From Pascua guehoae (Eukaryota; Basidiomycota; Tremellomycetes; Trichosporonales; Trichosporonaceae), in assembly GCA_001600415.1 (NCBI GenBank), contig BCJX01000002.1, positions 388,413 through 452,412 of the forward strand: a DNA stretch of 64,000 nucleotides, given 5' to 3'. Position numbers and translations under genes: made by a program. Shown here in pieces: positions 42,319 to 52,675 of this stretch; position 1 is the first letter of the stretch; the number at the start of each line of letters is the position of its first letter. The notes under the pieces were generated by a model. It worked only from the letters and a program-made list of their open reading frames with translations. It ran no database searches and was not told the DNA's origin.

Positions 42319-44327
42319 ATGACACCACCACCTCATTCTTTCCTGGACACAGTGACGGACACCCACTTCATGCCGCGAGCAGTGATTCCAGTTCGAAAAT
42401 CGTCTATGCGGCAGCCATGGGACGCCAGCGAGACCCTCGACTTGGACCTGGAGCGCGAATGGACTCCACGGCCTCAGCCACATCCTCTGGCAAACCACCC
42501 GCTCATGCCTAAAGGTCCCCCTTCAATTCGGCAATCGTCGACCATGCCACAGATTCCACCCGTCCCACCAATCGCACCGAGCGTCGACGAGTATCCGCAA
42601 CGTGGGCCCCGCGTACCGCCCCGTCAGTCCAGGATCCGCCACCAACCATCTATCTACAGCCAAAACGGATCGCTCGCGTCGACCACACGCGAGTACGGGG
42701 GGTACAACGATGGTCTATTAGTCGGCCCACCCGAGGATAACGTCAAGCCTGCCGTCGTGCTCTGTCGTCACTCTGAACAGCACGTGAAACAGATGAAGAA
42801 ACCTCCCAAGGTGTCCCCTCGCTCCCCCCGCCGCCCCACTCCTGATCCACGTCCTGCCGCTGTGAAACCAGCGATAGAACGGGACAGGCATTCTCCTTCG
42901 CCCCCGCCGTCTTGCTGCGGCGATGATTGTGTCGACAATTCACCCCTCGAGGGATACTCGTCCAATGTGCCAAAAGGTGCGCGAAGCCATGCTAGCGCAG
43001 TTGACCCCACACCGTCGGGTGTGCGGGAGGACGAGTCGCACATCAGCTGGACGTCCGTGGGGAGCCCTCTCACAAGAACCATATCCACACCGTCCCTGAC
43101 AGTGGACGACTCGGTGCGCCACTCGATGCCGGCCTCGGACTCTCTACCCGACCACCACTGCTCGACCGGCTCGGACAGCATTCAAGTGTACCGCGTATCC
43201 TCGACGGAAGACTATTCCGATGCCAGCTCGGTCTCGTCCGATGACACTGTGCACGCCCGCCCCCCACCTCGCGTCGTTGACCATGGACAATTCGCCTCGC
43301 CCGACGTCGTCCCGTGCCGCAAGACGCTCATGGCTGCGCTTCCCTTTGGCCTGCAGACCGAGCAAGGCGTGTGGATCCAGTTTAGGGATCTCTTCCCGTC
43401 CAACCGCGACCACATCCAGCCCGAGCCCCGCACGATTGTGTTTTTCATCCGCACAATGTTCTGTGGCTTTTGCCAAGACTATGTCAGCTCGTCAATCAGC
43501 CAGTTGGACCCCGACGCGCTCGCACGGGAAAACATCAACGTCGCCGTCGTGACCATCGGAAGACCACACTCGTGGAAGGCTCTCGCGGCGTACCGCAAAA
43601 CGCTCAAATGTCCCTTCCCAATCTATATCGACGTCACGCGTGATCTCTATCGCCACCTGGGAATGATGGAGAGCATGAAATGGGGCCCGAAAGACATTCC
43701 CCGGCCGGCGTATAATCAGAACCGCGTCCCCGTTCAGGCCGTAAGAGGTCTTGCCGTGAGCACTCAGGCTGTTTGGTTTGCGCATTGGTTGACACTGTAG
43801 CGAGGCATGTTCCTCTGGCCCAAAGGCCGTGCAGGCAAGACGGCCGCTCCTCAGCTCGGCGGCGAGCTAGTCCTTCGCCCAGGCTTCACCTGCCAGTGGA
43901 TTCATTACATGAGATACACCGATGGTAAGCGAATGCGTCCTTGAAAAGGATAATGTACGTGGTCCACTCACACCCCCAGGTCACGAAGACGCCGGCACAG
44001 TCGCCCTCGCTGCCCGTCACAACCCAACGCCCCCCGGCTTCCTGTCCGAGGAAGAACGGCGCAGCAACAGCGTGTATGGGAGTAGTAGTGACATGGTGTG
44101 TATCCTTCATCCTCGGTGCTGTAGGTGCTGACGATGGTGTCCAGGATGAGGCGCGGACGTCTGTCGACATTCCCTTCAACTACAACTCGAATTTATTCGG
44201 CCATGGCAGAATATCGCCAGCGGTGGAACGGTCATTGCAACCAGGGCCAGAACCAGCGCGCTCCTGGTGGCCAGTGGCACAGAAGCAAAATTCGTTGGGA
44301 GTGGACCAGGGGACAACTGTATCATAG
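42319..44327 (+). CDS. AhpC/TSA-like thioredoxin-fold protein with long disordered N-terminus, 4 exons
   Basis: Exons 42319-43740, 43801-43924, 43980-44095 and 44145-44327 give 614 residues. Residues 1-335 are Pro/Ser/charged low complexity (PPSIRQSSTMPQIPPVPPI, SPRRPTPDPRP, SSVSSDDTVHA). The domain begins near 338 (ALPFGLQTEQGVWIQFRDLF) and holds VFFIRTMFCGFCQDYV with a CxxC pair (Cys382, Cys385), VAVVTIGRPHSWKALAAYRKTLKCPFPIYIDVTRDLYRHLGM and, in exon 2, RGMFLWPKGRAG ... GGELVLRPGFTCQWIHYMRYTD. This fits the AhpC-TSA_2 (PRXL2/thioredoxin-like) family, presumed redox proteins. The family normally has only the ~200-residue domain, so the N-terminal extension is unusual. The last exon (DEARTSVDIPFNYNSNLFGHG) is phase-consistent but less certain. 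Confidence 0.82.
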
Positions 44328-44769
44328 AGGTGAATTTGTGATAATAGAGCTACAGAACCGATAGGACATTTGCGGGTGAGGGCTTGTTGGTGTTGGTAGA
44401 GTATACCTGAGCCGCGTGCGGGTTTCTGCTGCAAGAGAACACCCCCCAATCAGCTTTAAAGGCGCCTGCTGATACGAACAACAACGCGGCAAGTGCTTTA
44501 CCTCTGTTGGAGCACGTAAACAACAATCCAAGTAGCCCATGGGACTGCCCTTTCCGAGCAAACATTTGACGGCGAGGTTTTGGGTCCTCGACAGGGTTTG
44601 CTAGGTTAACACAGGTGGTGAATATGGTGCAGACCTGTTGCCTGACGAGTGGTTAAGCTGTGCAGCGCGAACGCTGGAGTGCGCATAGGCATGACAGAGT
44701 TGCTGCCAGGAGATTACTCGGTCCATCACTACCTGAAAGCCGGACACTACTCGGTTGATCATCTGCGCA
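44328..44769. other. Short intergenic region between convergent AhpC-like and SNARE genes
   Basis: No gene recognised; contains the 3' UTRs of two convergent genes. Confidence 0.45.
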
Positions 44770-45915
44770 TCACCCAAGATAATGCCAGATGACCCAGAAC
44801 ATGAAGAGTGTAAACGTCGCGCCCGCACCAAAGATCCACGCGTCCTGCGTCCTGCTGTCAGCGGGACAATCCCTGCCCTGCAGCCTAGACTCGTGGCGTT
44901 CCCACACTTGCCACCCGACAACCGATAACCACGACTCACGTTCTTCGCTCGACCCACGCAATCGTCTCTCTGCTAACACCGAGCGTGCTGGCGGCGCCGA
45001 GCAGGCGCGTCTTGGTACGCTTGAGCAGGCTGCGCTGGTCCACGAGGTCGCCGAGCACCGCACGTCCCTGGGCAATGTACTGGTCGAGACTGTTCTCCGT
45101 CTCGCGGATAAACGAGTGTTCGCGGAGCGCATAGTCTTCCCGGGGAGTCGGCGTCCCCGCGCCCCCGGGGTAGGGTGAGCCGTACGGGCTCTCGGCCATG
45201 GGGGACGGGGAGGCGGCGTTGAACGGCGCGCGGCGCATGGTCGTCTCGGTCGTGTGGCCCGTCGCCGTGCCCGTTGCCGAGCTGACGCCGAGAAGCTCGC
45301 TGCGGGACTGGCGTCAGTGGTGAGCATTTAAGAGCATGCACAATGGCAGCCGTGGATAGCCGTGGCGCACGTACTTTGAGATCGCCGGCGTTCTTTGCCC
45401 GGTCGAAACGCGCCTTGAGCTCGCGGTGTTTATCCCTCAACTTGACGATACGCCTAAGAGGGGAAGGAGTGACAAAGACGCGTAGAATGAGCAGGACAAG
45501 TTACAGTCGGTGTCAGCGGTGCTCGACTCGCGCCCGCTTGCGTCAAGATGCGCCCCACATCGGCCCCACTCACGTCTCGGCCTTCTCGCGCGCGGCCGTC
45601 ACCATCTCCTTACGCGCAATCGACTCGTAGTCATTGATCAATCGCGATAGGGCAGCAAGTGTGGTTGTAATCTGGCCTGTATGTCAGTGACAAGTCCCGT
45701 TAGAGCTAACAGCGCGATCTGCCGATAGAAGGTTGCCGGAACGTCCATCGATCAGCTGTCGGCTGTGCACCACCCATCGCCAACGCAGCTTGTCGGTGTT
45801 ATACACCGGAATGCTCACCCTGCACACCGGGACCGCCTTCACCCGCTTCGAAACGCGCGAGGTCGGCCTCTAGGCTGGACACCTGTCGATTTCCTTGGCT
45901 ATTGAGGGCGTTCAT
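44770..45915 (-). CDS. BOS1: Golgi v/Qb-SNARE, Bos1/GOSR2 type, 5 exons
   Basis: Exons 45915-45819, 45676-45574, 45453-45375, 45307-44940 and 44851-44770 give 242 residues, the expected size for Bos1. The N-terminus MNALNSQGNRQVSSLEADLARFEAGEG resembles Bos1. There follow a coiled-coil regulatory domain, a Gly/Pro/Ser linker, and a SNARE heptad region (HSFIRETENSLDQYIAQGRAVLGDLVDQRSLLKRTKTRLLGAASTLGVSRETIAWVERR) that ends in a single C-terminal anchor (FGAGATFTLFMFWVIWHYLG). Bos1 is the ER-Golgi SNARE acting with Sed5, Bet1 and Sec22 in COPII vesicle fusion. All donors are GTGAGC/GTGAGT/GTACGT and phases join. Confidence 0.88.
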
Positions 45916-46228
45916 GTTTGAGTGGCAATGTTGACAATGTCAAGGCGAGAGGGTTATTGTTCAGACGAGAGCGGAAGCATGACGCAACGCGTCCGACAAG
46001 GGGTTCTGATCACGTGACTCTGGGTCCAGTGGAGGTGCATTCTGGTACCTGCCTGCCTATGGGCATCAACACGGGGTGAAACGCTGTCGTCCTCAACATC
46101 AACACAGACCTTGAACATTCCCAGTACACTCTGAAGACAAGGCTAAGCCATAAAATTACACCATTGGGTCCACTACGGCCTACGAAACTCGACTACGACC
46201 GGGGACTGCCACTACTTTGCTGCTACGC
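45916..46228. other. Short intergenic region upstream of BOS1
   Basis: 313 bases between the BOS1 start and the 3' end of the C45-hydrolase gene. It should hold the BOS1 promoter and the 3' UTR of the upstream gene; nothing specific seen. Confidence 0.4.
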
Positions 46229-47388
46229 CTACGCCTTTGGGTCCAGAGTAAACACCTCGCCGTCCCCGTTTGGCTTGCCCTCTTTGACGGTCGCACGCAC
46301 GGCCCGGAGGTCCATGATGATACTAAACAGCGTCGCACCGCCACTCGCAACGTCGCGGCAAATGCTCCCTGGGAAGTTTTCCTCGTCGCACAGCCACGCC
46401 ATGACGTCTGTCTCTTTGACGGCGCCGTTGCCTGTTTGGACGAGCTCCTGGATCCTACAGAGTCGCTGGGGCGAGTCTATCATCTGGTTGCTGCCAAACT
46501 TGACACCCGGGTGCTCCTCGATATAGTGGTTTGAATGAACCACGACGTCGTTGCCGCGCGCGGTGAGCTTGCGGACCTCGACCAAGTCGACGGCCGACAC
46601 TTCGAGGCCAATCGCCTCGTGTGCGTCGGCGACGAAGATGTGCGCGGGGCTCGCGACGCCGCGCTCCTTGAGGCGTTCGACCACGCGGCGGGCCGTACTC
46701 TGCCCCGTGCCGTCGTCGGTCATTGTGCCTGCCCAGTCGAGCGCGGCGCGCAGGGCAATGTGCACGGGCAGCCGCGTGTACGATACGCCCAGCGCCGAGA
46801 TGGCGTTCAGACATACGCCGAGGCCCGCGGCACTCAGACCAATCTTGCCAATGATACCCGCCTCGGTGATGATGGCGAGCGGCGCACGGCCGTCGGTCGC
46901 CCGGATCGTCAGCTTGATGAGGTTGGGCGCCTGGCCCGTGCGCCAGTCCCAGTTCTGCGCGAGGATGGCCGTCGGCGGCGAGGTCGAGTGGATCGACAGA
47001 GAAGTGCAGCCGTCCGAGTACATTCCGTACGCGACTTCGGTGCGCACGTTGAGCGCGAGAATAGACGCCAGAGGCAGCGACGTCGCGTCTGCAATGCCTG
47101 TACATGTTAGTATGGGGGTTTAGCCTGCTCCCAGACCTACCTTGCATCTCCTCGACGTACTGCGGGTACGACTCTTGGAGCAGAGGCAGCCATTTGGATG
47201 CCTCAGCGCACACCGCGTCCCAATCAATCTTGGCCGTCTCCTTGAAGAAGGCCTCATAGAATGCCTTGGTCCCCAGCACACGGTCGCGAGCGGCGGTGCC
47301 GTGTTGGTGACCGATCTGAACGATGAGCAATCGGCCAAGAAGCAAGACGCACCTCGTACGCAGTTCCCTTGCAGTTGACTTCGAGCAT
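46229..47388 (-). CDS. Peptidase C45-type Ntn hydrolase (isopenicillin-N acyltransferase-like), 3 exons
   Basis: Exons 47388-47353, 47315-47141 and 47097-46229 give 359 residues, the family length. The family self-cleaves before a catalytic Cys to form an Ntn hydrolase; here the G-C junction is SDGC with Cys101, preceded by ASILALNVRTEVAYGMY. Further motifs are ILAQNWDWR, IITEAGIIGKIGLSAAGLGVCLNAIS, RLPVHIALRAALD, VVHSNHYIEEHPGVKF and a GGATLFSIIMDL C-terminal strand. Members amidate or deacylate small peptides and N-acyl amino acids (acyl-CoA:6-APA acyltransferase is the model). The N-terminus MLEVNCKGTAYEIGHQHG is the usual 'G-H-Q-G' start. There is no signal peptide or PTS1. The substrate is unknown. 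Confidence 0.88.
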
Positions 47389-47830
47389 GTCTGGTGAGTG
47401 TAGGCGATGGTGAGTAACCGGGTATGAGGACGGGTTTGTCGTGTTTGCCGCGGCGTATATGTACATCGTTGATGGTGGTGGGTTGGCCGCCGGGTCGGTT
47501 AAACCGACAACATGACGGACATGGCCGAAGATGCCGATGCGACTCTGGATGCCGTACTGAACGCCGTGGGTCTCCACAAAATTCGGGACAGCCACTTGTC
47601 CGCCACCAGTTTGCATCCAGATCAGCCAGAACACGCACTTTCAGCTGCGTTTGGGCTAAATAACTGCAGCAGCTCGCGTCAATTAACACTTGATCCCATT
47701 GCTAATGCCAAAAAAAATACTGTCCCAGAACGCTGCTACACCTCCGATCTTTCCCAAGTTGCACTCTCCACTGACCACTGCTGTGAACGCAGGATGCAGT
47801 GGAGTGGTAGAGCTCCTCCCCCTTGGGCTC
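47389..47830. other. Promoter region of the C45 hydrolase gene
   Basis: 442 bases between two minus-strand genes. Contains the short inverted pair CCGCCGGGTCGGTT/AACCGAC (near 47489-47510); no gene. Confidence 0.4.
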
Positions 47831-49265
47831 TCAGAGCTTGGCCTTGGGACCAAACCGGAATGGCGAGAGGCCAGAAATGTCGGCGCTTAGTTTGGCTGGC
47901 TTGCCCACCAGGTCTGCAAGGACCATTTCTGCGATAACAACACCCGAGCCTGGCGCAAGTGTGATCCCCCAGGGCCCGTGTCCGCTTGCAACAAAGATGC
48001 TGTCGTGCCACTTGCCGAGGATTGGCATCTTATCGGCTGTGACCGGGCGGTAGCACAACTGGGGGCGGTTAGTACACGCGCGGATGGCTTCTGGCGACTC
48101 ACGTCGGCCTTGACCAGTTGAGCTCCGCGGTCAACATCGAGGATGGAGCTGACGGCCTTGGATCCGCGGACCATGCGGGCAACCAGGTCGCTGTCAATGA
48201 GTGCCGGAACGCTGGCGGCAGTAGGTGGTAGGCGGTTCTCGCGAGCGTCAATGACAGCGTCGCCAATGCTTGCTGGAACATGGTTCTCGCCTGCAGCATA
48301 CACTAGGCCGTCCGTGCGCCTTGGTTGTGTCAGCCTTGCACCACCCTGAATAACCCAGTTCTAAACTCACGGGAAGAACTCGATGGTGCGTGTCCAGCCC
48401 TCTTTCCTCTCCCACTCGTCGAGCTCTTCCTGGGCGCTGTCTGCCACCATGGCTTCGGCACCCCCGCTCCCTTCGGCCTCGGCCACGCCCACGCCGCAGA
48501 ACAGGCTCTGGGCGGGCACGCTGTCATATCCCTCTGGCAGCGGACCAGGGCGGATCTGGATCGAGTGGCCTGGAAGACTGCCGACAGGTACGCGCGGGAG
48601 GCCGAGCGTCGTGCACAGATCCGCCGCCCAGGGGCCAGCGGCGATCACAAGCTTGTCATAGTGGACGTCACCGGCTGTCGTGTGGACTGTGTGCCCCGTC
48701 CGGCCCGTGGGGTTGGCAAAGACCGTCCGCAGTCCCTTGTCCGTGCAGTGCTTGTAGATCACAGCACAAAAGTCGCCCGGCATCCTTTGCGGCGTCAACA
48801 CAAATGTTCCCATGGCGCAACTACAGCTACTCACAGCTGTGCAGTCTTGCCGTCGCTTTCAAACTCGACGTGCTCGCCGTTGGCCCACGGCGCGCGCTTC
48901 CCGGGGGCAGCGTCGGCGGGCTTGCCCTGCGGGAGCTGGCGGTACGCGCTCATCTTACCCGCCGCCCCGACGCGCACGCCAGTGACTCGCGTCGCACGCC
49001 ACCCGTACGCGTTGGAGCCGGCAAACCGTTCCGCGAGGGCCGTAAACGCCTCAAACGACAGCCGCGCCAGGTCCTGGTTGCCCGGCGCGTGCCATGCCTT
49101 GCCTCCGCCCACGAACCCCGCCGCCTTGGAAGACGACGCACATGCGATGGCCGTGTTCTCGATGAGCGTCAGGCGCGCCCCGCGCGGCAGATCGCGCGAC
49201 TCGAGGAGGTAGTAGGCCGTGCAGAGGCCAATGATGCCGCCGCCGATAATGACAATGTCGGACAT
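47831..49265 (-). CDS. FAD-dependent oxidoreductase (DAO/Tda3-like), 4 exons
   Basis: Exons 49265-48835, 48784-48371, 48319-48103 and 48058-47831 give 429 residues. The N-terminal dinucleotide fold SDIVIIGGGIIGLCTAYYLLES (GxGxxG) is followed by ACASSSKAAGFVGGGKAWHA. Mid-protein strands are DKLVIAAGPWAADLCTTLGLPRVPV and LPGHSIQIRPG; the C-terminal FAD contact is CYRPVTADKMPILGKWHDSIFVASGHGPWGITLAPGSGVVIAEMV. This is the DAO superfamily (D-amino-acid and sarcosine oxidases) and most resembles fungal Tda3-like proteins. It would oxidise an amine or amino acid with FAD. The start at 49265 (MSDIV) is preferred over 49280. It shares a 473-bp divergent promoter with the dehydrogenase gene at 49739. 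Confidence 0.88.
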
Positions 49266-49738
49266 GATGGAGTGGGTCATGGGGAGGGGAGCACGAGATC
49301 AGCCGCTATTAATGTCTCCCGATTCCTTGTGGGCATTTGTGCTAGCCGCCCAGATAGACCACCTGTCGATACGAGGCTGCTGCTGGCTGACTCGACCCAA
49401 TGGTCATGCATGTTGTCCAGGCAGCGTCCATGGCCATGTCTGGGCCATGCATGGTCAGTCACTCATCGGACCATACCATCCTCACCACCAGCTTTCGAGT
49501 GGCTACATGGCTTGGAGGCGCCATCGAATGGGCATCACGATTGCATGGCACTCACGATCCCAGTACCCGAGTCTCGAGCAAGGTCGGTAATTTCCGGCAG
49601 GTGGCGGACATGGAAGCGGATCAGTCGAGCGGGTCAGTGACATAACGCACCACACCCTCCACGCTCTACTTTTCTAGCCTCCGCTACAAGAACCTTGACG
49701 ACACTACCGCTTTATCTATAGTACCCTTGATACCAACA
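49266..49738. promoter_or_regulatory. Shared divergent promoter between FAD oxidoreductase and dehydrogenase-like genes
   Basis: 473 bases between two divergent start codons. Contains TGGTCATGCATG (49401-49412) and the perfect 10-bp palindrome CCATGCATGG (49445-49454), and a TATA-like TATCTATAG about 25 bases before the plus-strand ATG. Co-regulation of the two genes is an inference from arrangement. Confidence 0.45.
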
Positions 49739-51825
49739 ATGGAACTCGTCAGCTCTCTCTCCAGCGTGTACGATGTGGTCAACGTGACCCAGGTACGTCA
49801 CCCCCATTCCTCCGGCCCTGACGATAAGGCAAAGCAGCTCTCCGCCGAGACGGTGCCCGCGACTCGGCCGCTCCTCGTCTATGTCCCGAACGGCGTCCCA
49901 TACGCCGACGTCGAGCAGGCCCTGTCTTCCCTGTCCCGGTCGGCCGCTTCGATCCTTCTCGTCACCGAGCTCTCCCCCGGCGACGGGACGACGGACACGC
50001 CCAACCCCCTCCCGGACCCGTCGCTCGTCGCCGACGGCCAGGCGCGCGCGGCATGCTCTGGCCACCTCGTCTCCGAGGCGCGGTCGGCCATTGCAGAGCT
50101 CGGCGTAGCGTACCTCGGAGATGATGTTCTGGGGGCCGCAAAGTTCCGCGTGATTGAGGAGGGGCTGTGTGCTACCCAGACCGTGCTGGGCGCGTAAGTG
50201 TTCAAAAACCATCGTCGTATGTCTGCTAATAACTTCAGCGAAGCGGCGGCGTTGTGCAACGGGCTCGGCGTCGATGGCGAGCTGTTTTGTCGCGCGATCG
50301 GGACTGCGGCTGGTGCTTCTTGGTGCGTTAACACGTCCGTCAAGGAGATATTTCTTGTTCTGTCACAGCGACCTGGTGCTTCAGAACTGCCCATGGACAC
50401 GCGGCTAACACTCCAGGGTGCTGCGTAATCTTGTGCCCGGAATGCTTGGACTTACATCCGAGCCCATGCTGGGCCAGACATTCGACGAGGCACAGAAAGC
50501 ATTGGTACGAGCCTCAGGGCATATCCCAACTGACAGCCACAGGCGGCAGCAATCGACCTGTCGTTCAAGGACGAGGTGTACTCGCCCCTCACGGCCATCG
50601 CTGCTCAGATGTTTGCGCTGGCCGCTCCCAAGGCCGACAGCAGTGGCTCGAGTGCGCAGGTGTCTGCCGTCTGGGGTCTGGACGGCACCACCAGCCACAG
50701 GGGGGCCGTTGCGCCCCCAAGCCTCCAGCCCATGAAGCCACGGCGGGTTGGCGTGATTGGCCTCGGTGCTATGGGTTTCGGAATGGCGAATGGTGCGTTT
50801 TCTGGCCTCCGCGCGTTGCTGACGCCTTGCAGTGCTTCGGACCTCGGGCCTCGATGTCCGCGGCTACGACGCGTACGCTCCGACAATTGAGCGCTTCACT
50901 GCCGGCGGTGGGCAGGCGGCGGCGAGTCCTGCCGAGTGTGCGGATGCGGCCACGGTGCTTGTGTTTATGGTGGTGAGCGCGGCCCAGGCGCGTGAGGTGC
51001 TGTTTGAACAGGGTGCTGCAAAGGGTGAGTACGGGCGTGGATTGTTGAGACTGCGAGTTTATTTTACCTTTTTGCTCACACACCCCACAGCGCTGGCGCC
51101 CGATGCTGTTGTGCTTTTGATGATCACATCGGCGCCATCCGACGCCATTGCGCTCTCGCACGAGCTGGCGGCGGTGCGGCCCGATGTGCGCCTCATCGAC
51201 GCGCCCGTATCGGGGAGCAAGCCGCGCGCCGAGGCGGGCGACCTGACGATCCTCGCGGGCGGCCTTGAAGAGTGCGGCGAGCTTGCGGCGTCGCACGCTC
51301 TGTACGTCCTGCGCATCCTCAGCGGGAGCCAGGGACGTGCCGACAACCTGATCGTCATCCCCGGGGGTGTCGGGGCCGGCATGTCGGTCAAGATGCTCAA
51401 CCAGCACCAGGGCGCGGCCTTCCTCATGACCTCGGCCGAGGCCCTGGCTCAGGCCCAACGCGCGCGCCTGCCGCTCCGTACCGTCCGAAAACTCCTCCTC
51501 GAGGGCCCTGCGCAGACGTGGATGATGTGGCACCGCGGCAAGAATATGCTCGACGGCCTCCTCCAACCCCCCAGCGCCATGATTGATATCCTCAACAAGG
51601 ACCTCCGCATCGTCATCCTCGAGGCGAGGAATAAAGGTATCAGCCTCCCCCTCCTCGCCCTCGTACAGCAGCAGTTTGTCCTCGGCCGCGCAAACGGATG
51701 GGGTGCCGACGATGACTCGAGGTGAGTGCCGTGTTGCAACAATCGTGCGTGGGCGTTTCTGACCCACCAGCTTGGCACGCTTGTGGCTCTCGAGCGGTAT
51801 CGAGATTAAGACACCCGAAAGCTAG
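49739..51825 (+). CDS. Fused 3-hydroxyisobutyrate dehydrogenase-like protein (truncated + complete unit), 7 exons
   Basis: Exons 49739-50193, 50239-50322, 50417-50504, 50543-50792, 50833-51024, 51091-51721 and 51771-51825 give 584 residues. Residues about 276-584 are a complete beta-hydroxyacid dehydrogenase: NAD site VGVIGLGAMGFGMAN (GLGAMG about 282-287), substrate motif DAPVSGSKPRAEAGDLTILAGG, catalytic Lys region GVGAGMSVKMLNQH and helical C-terminus QPPSAMIDILNKDLRIVILEARNKGISLP. Residues 1-260 look like a second, degenerate unit: the helical part is recognisable (AAALCNGLGVDGELFCRAIG, FKDEVYSPLTAIAAQMFALA) but no GxGxxG is present. Fungal multidomain relatives carry two such units followed by DUF1537 and aldolase domains; here the protein stops after the second unit. 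A frame-neutral 45-nt intron at 49793-49837 is possible. Confidence 0.85.
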
Positions 51826-52302
51826 CTGAGGCGACGAGATTTGCTAAGCCTCCATAGTTGGAGGCATGGTGTTGGGGATGGAGGTCACGACATTGTTCAC
51901 GCGTGACGTAGTCATCGGCCCGTACCCTGCATGAACATGGTGCCCAGATTCAAAGCACCGACGACAATTGAGGCGCTCGGCCGCCCCGCTGTTCAGAACA
52001 TGCCCGCGCCTCGCTGCTGCACACCCGTGTCCCTTGAACTCTGCACAGGCTGCCATTCAGCTGCCTTTAGCCCGCGGCGGCGGTGCCGCTACTACCGGGC
52101 CACCCTGGTCTTGCTATCTCTGTACGTTGTAAGTCTGGTGCGAATCAGAGAGTCCGTGGCTCTTGGAGGCGTTGCCACTTGATACGCGGAGACAAGGTGA
52201 CCCTGGGAACGAACGGAGCACTGTCGTCATCCGAAGGATGGCGAGCAGAGATCTGTGACCCCGGGAGCCGCCCCGAAGCGTTGAAAAACGCTATCTCCCA
52301 TG
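51826..52302. other. Intergenic region before tRNA-Leu
   Basis: No gene recognised; contains the 3' UTR of the dehydrogenase-like gene. Confidence 0.4.
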
Positions 52303-52391
52303 GGCAAGATGGCCGAGTGGTCTAAGGCGCTGTGTTCAGGTGTATCAACCGTCGCAGTCTTCGGGCGTGGGTTCAAATCCCACTCTTGTCA
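52303..52391 (+). tRNA. tRNA-Leu (CAG), 11-nt intron
   Basis: Acceptor GGCAAGA pairs with TCTTGTC (7 of 7, one G-U), A box TGGCCGAGTGG, anticodon stem CTGTG/CGCAG (one G-U) with loop TTCAGG, then the intron TGTATCAACCG, then T. Anticodon CAG. A long variable arm (TCTTCGGGC) and T arm GTGGG-TTCAAAT-CCCAC confirm the type II leucine structure; discriminator A. Confidence 0.92.
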
Positions 52392-52675
52392 ACAGAGGAT
52401 TCATTTCCTTACCAACTACCCTTTTTAGAAGGCCACAATGGTGATGGGCTTCGTGTTTGGTGCCGGTGGAGAGTGGTGACTGCATGAAGATGTTCTGTAC
52501 AGTATGTGTGCTACAAGATACTCTGCGTGTGTGCCAACTGGGACCTGTCACACCCGTCACTGCGCAAATACCCCTAGGGCCCAACGCAGTCCCACACAGC
52601 CGTGGACGCCGCTCCCCGCCCCCTTACCAGCTGGCCAAGGCTTGATGCATTGCGGCTATCTTGGTCTAACATGTA

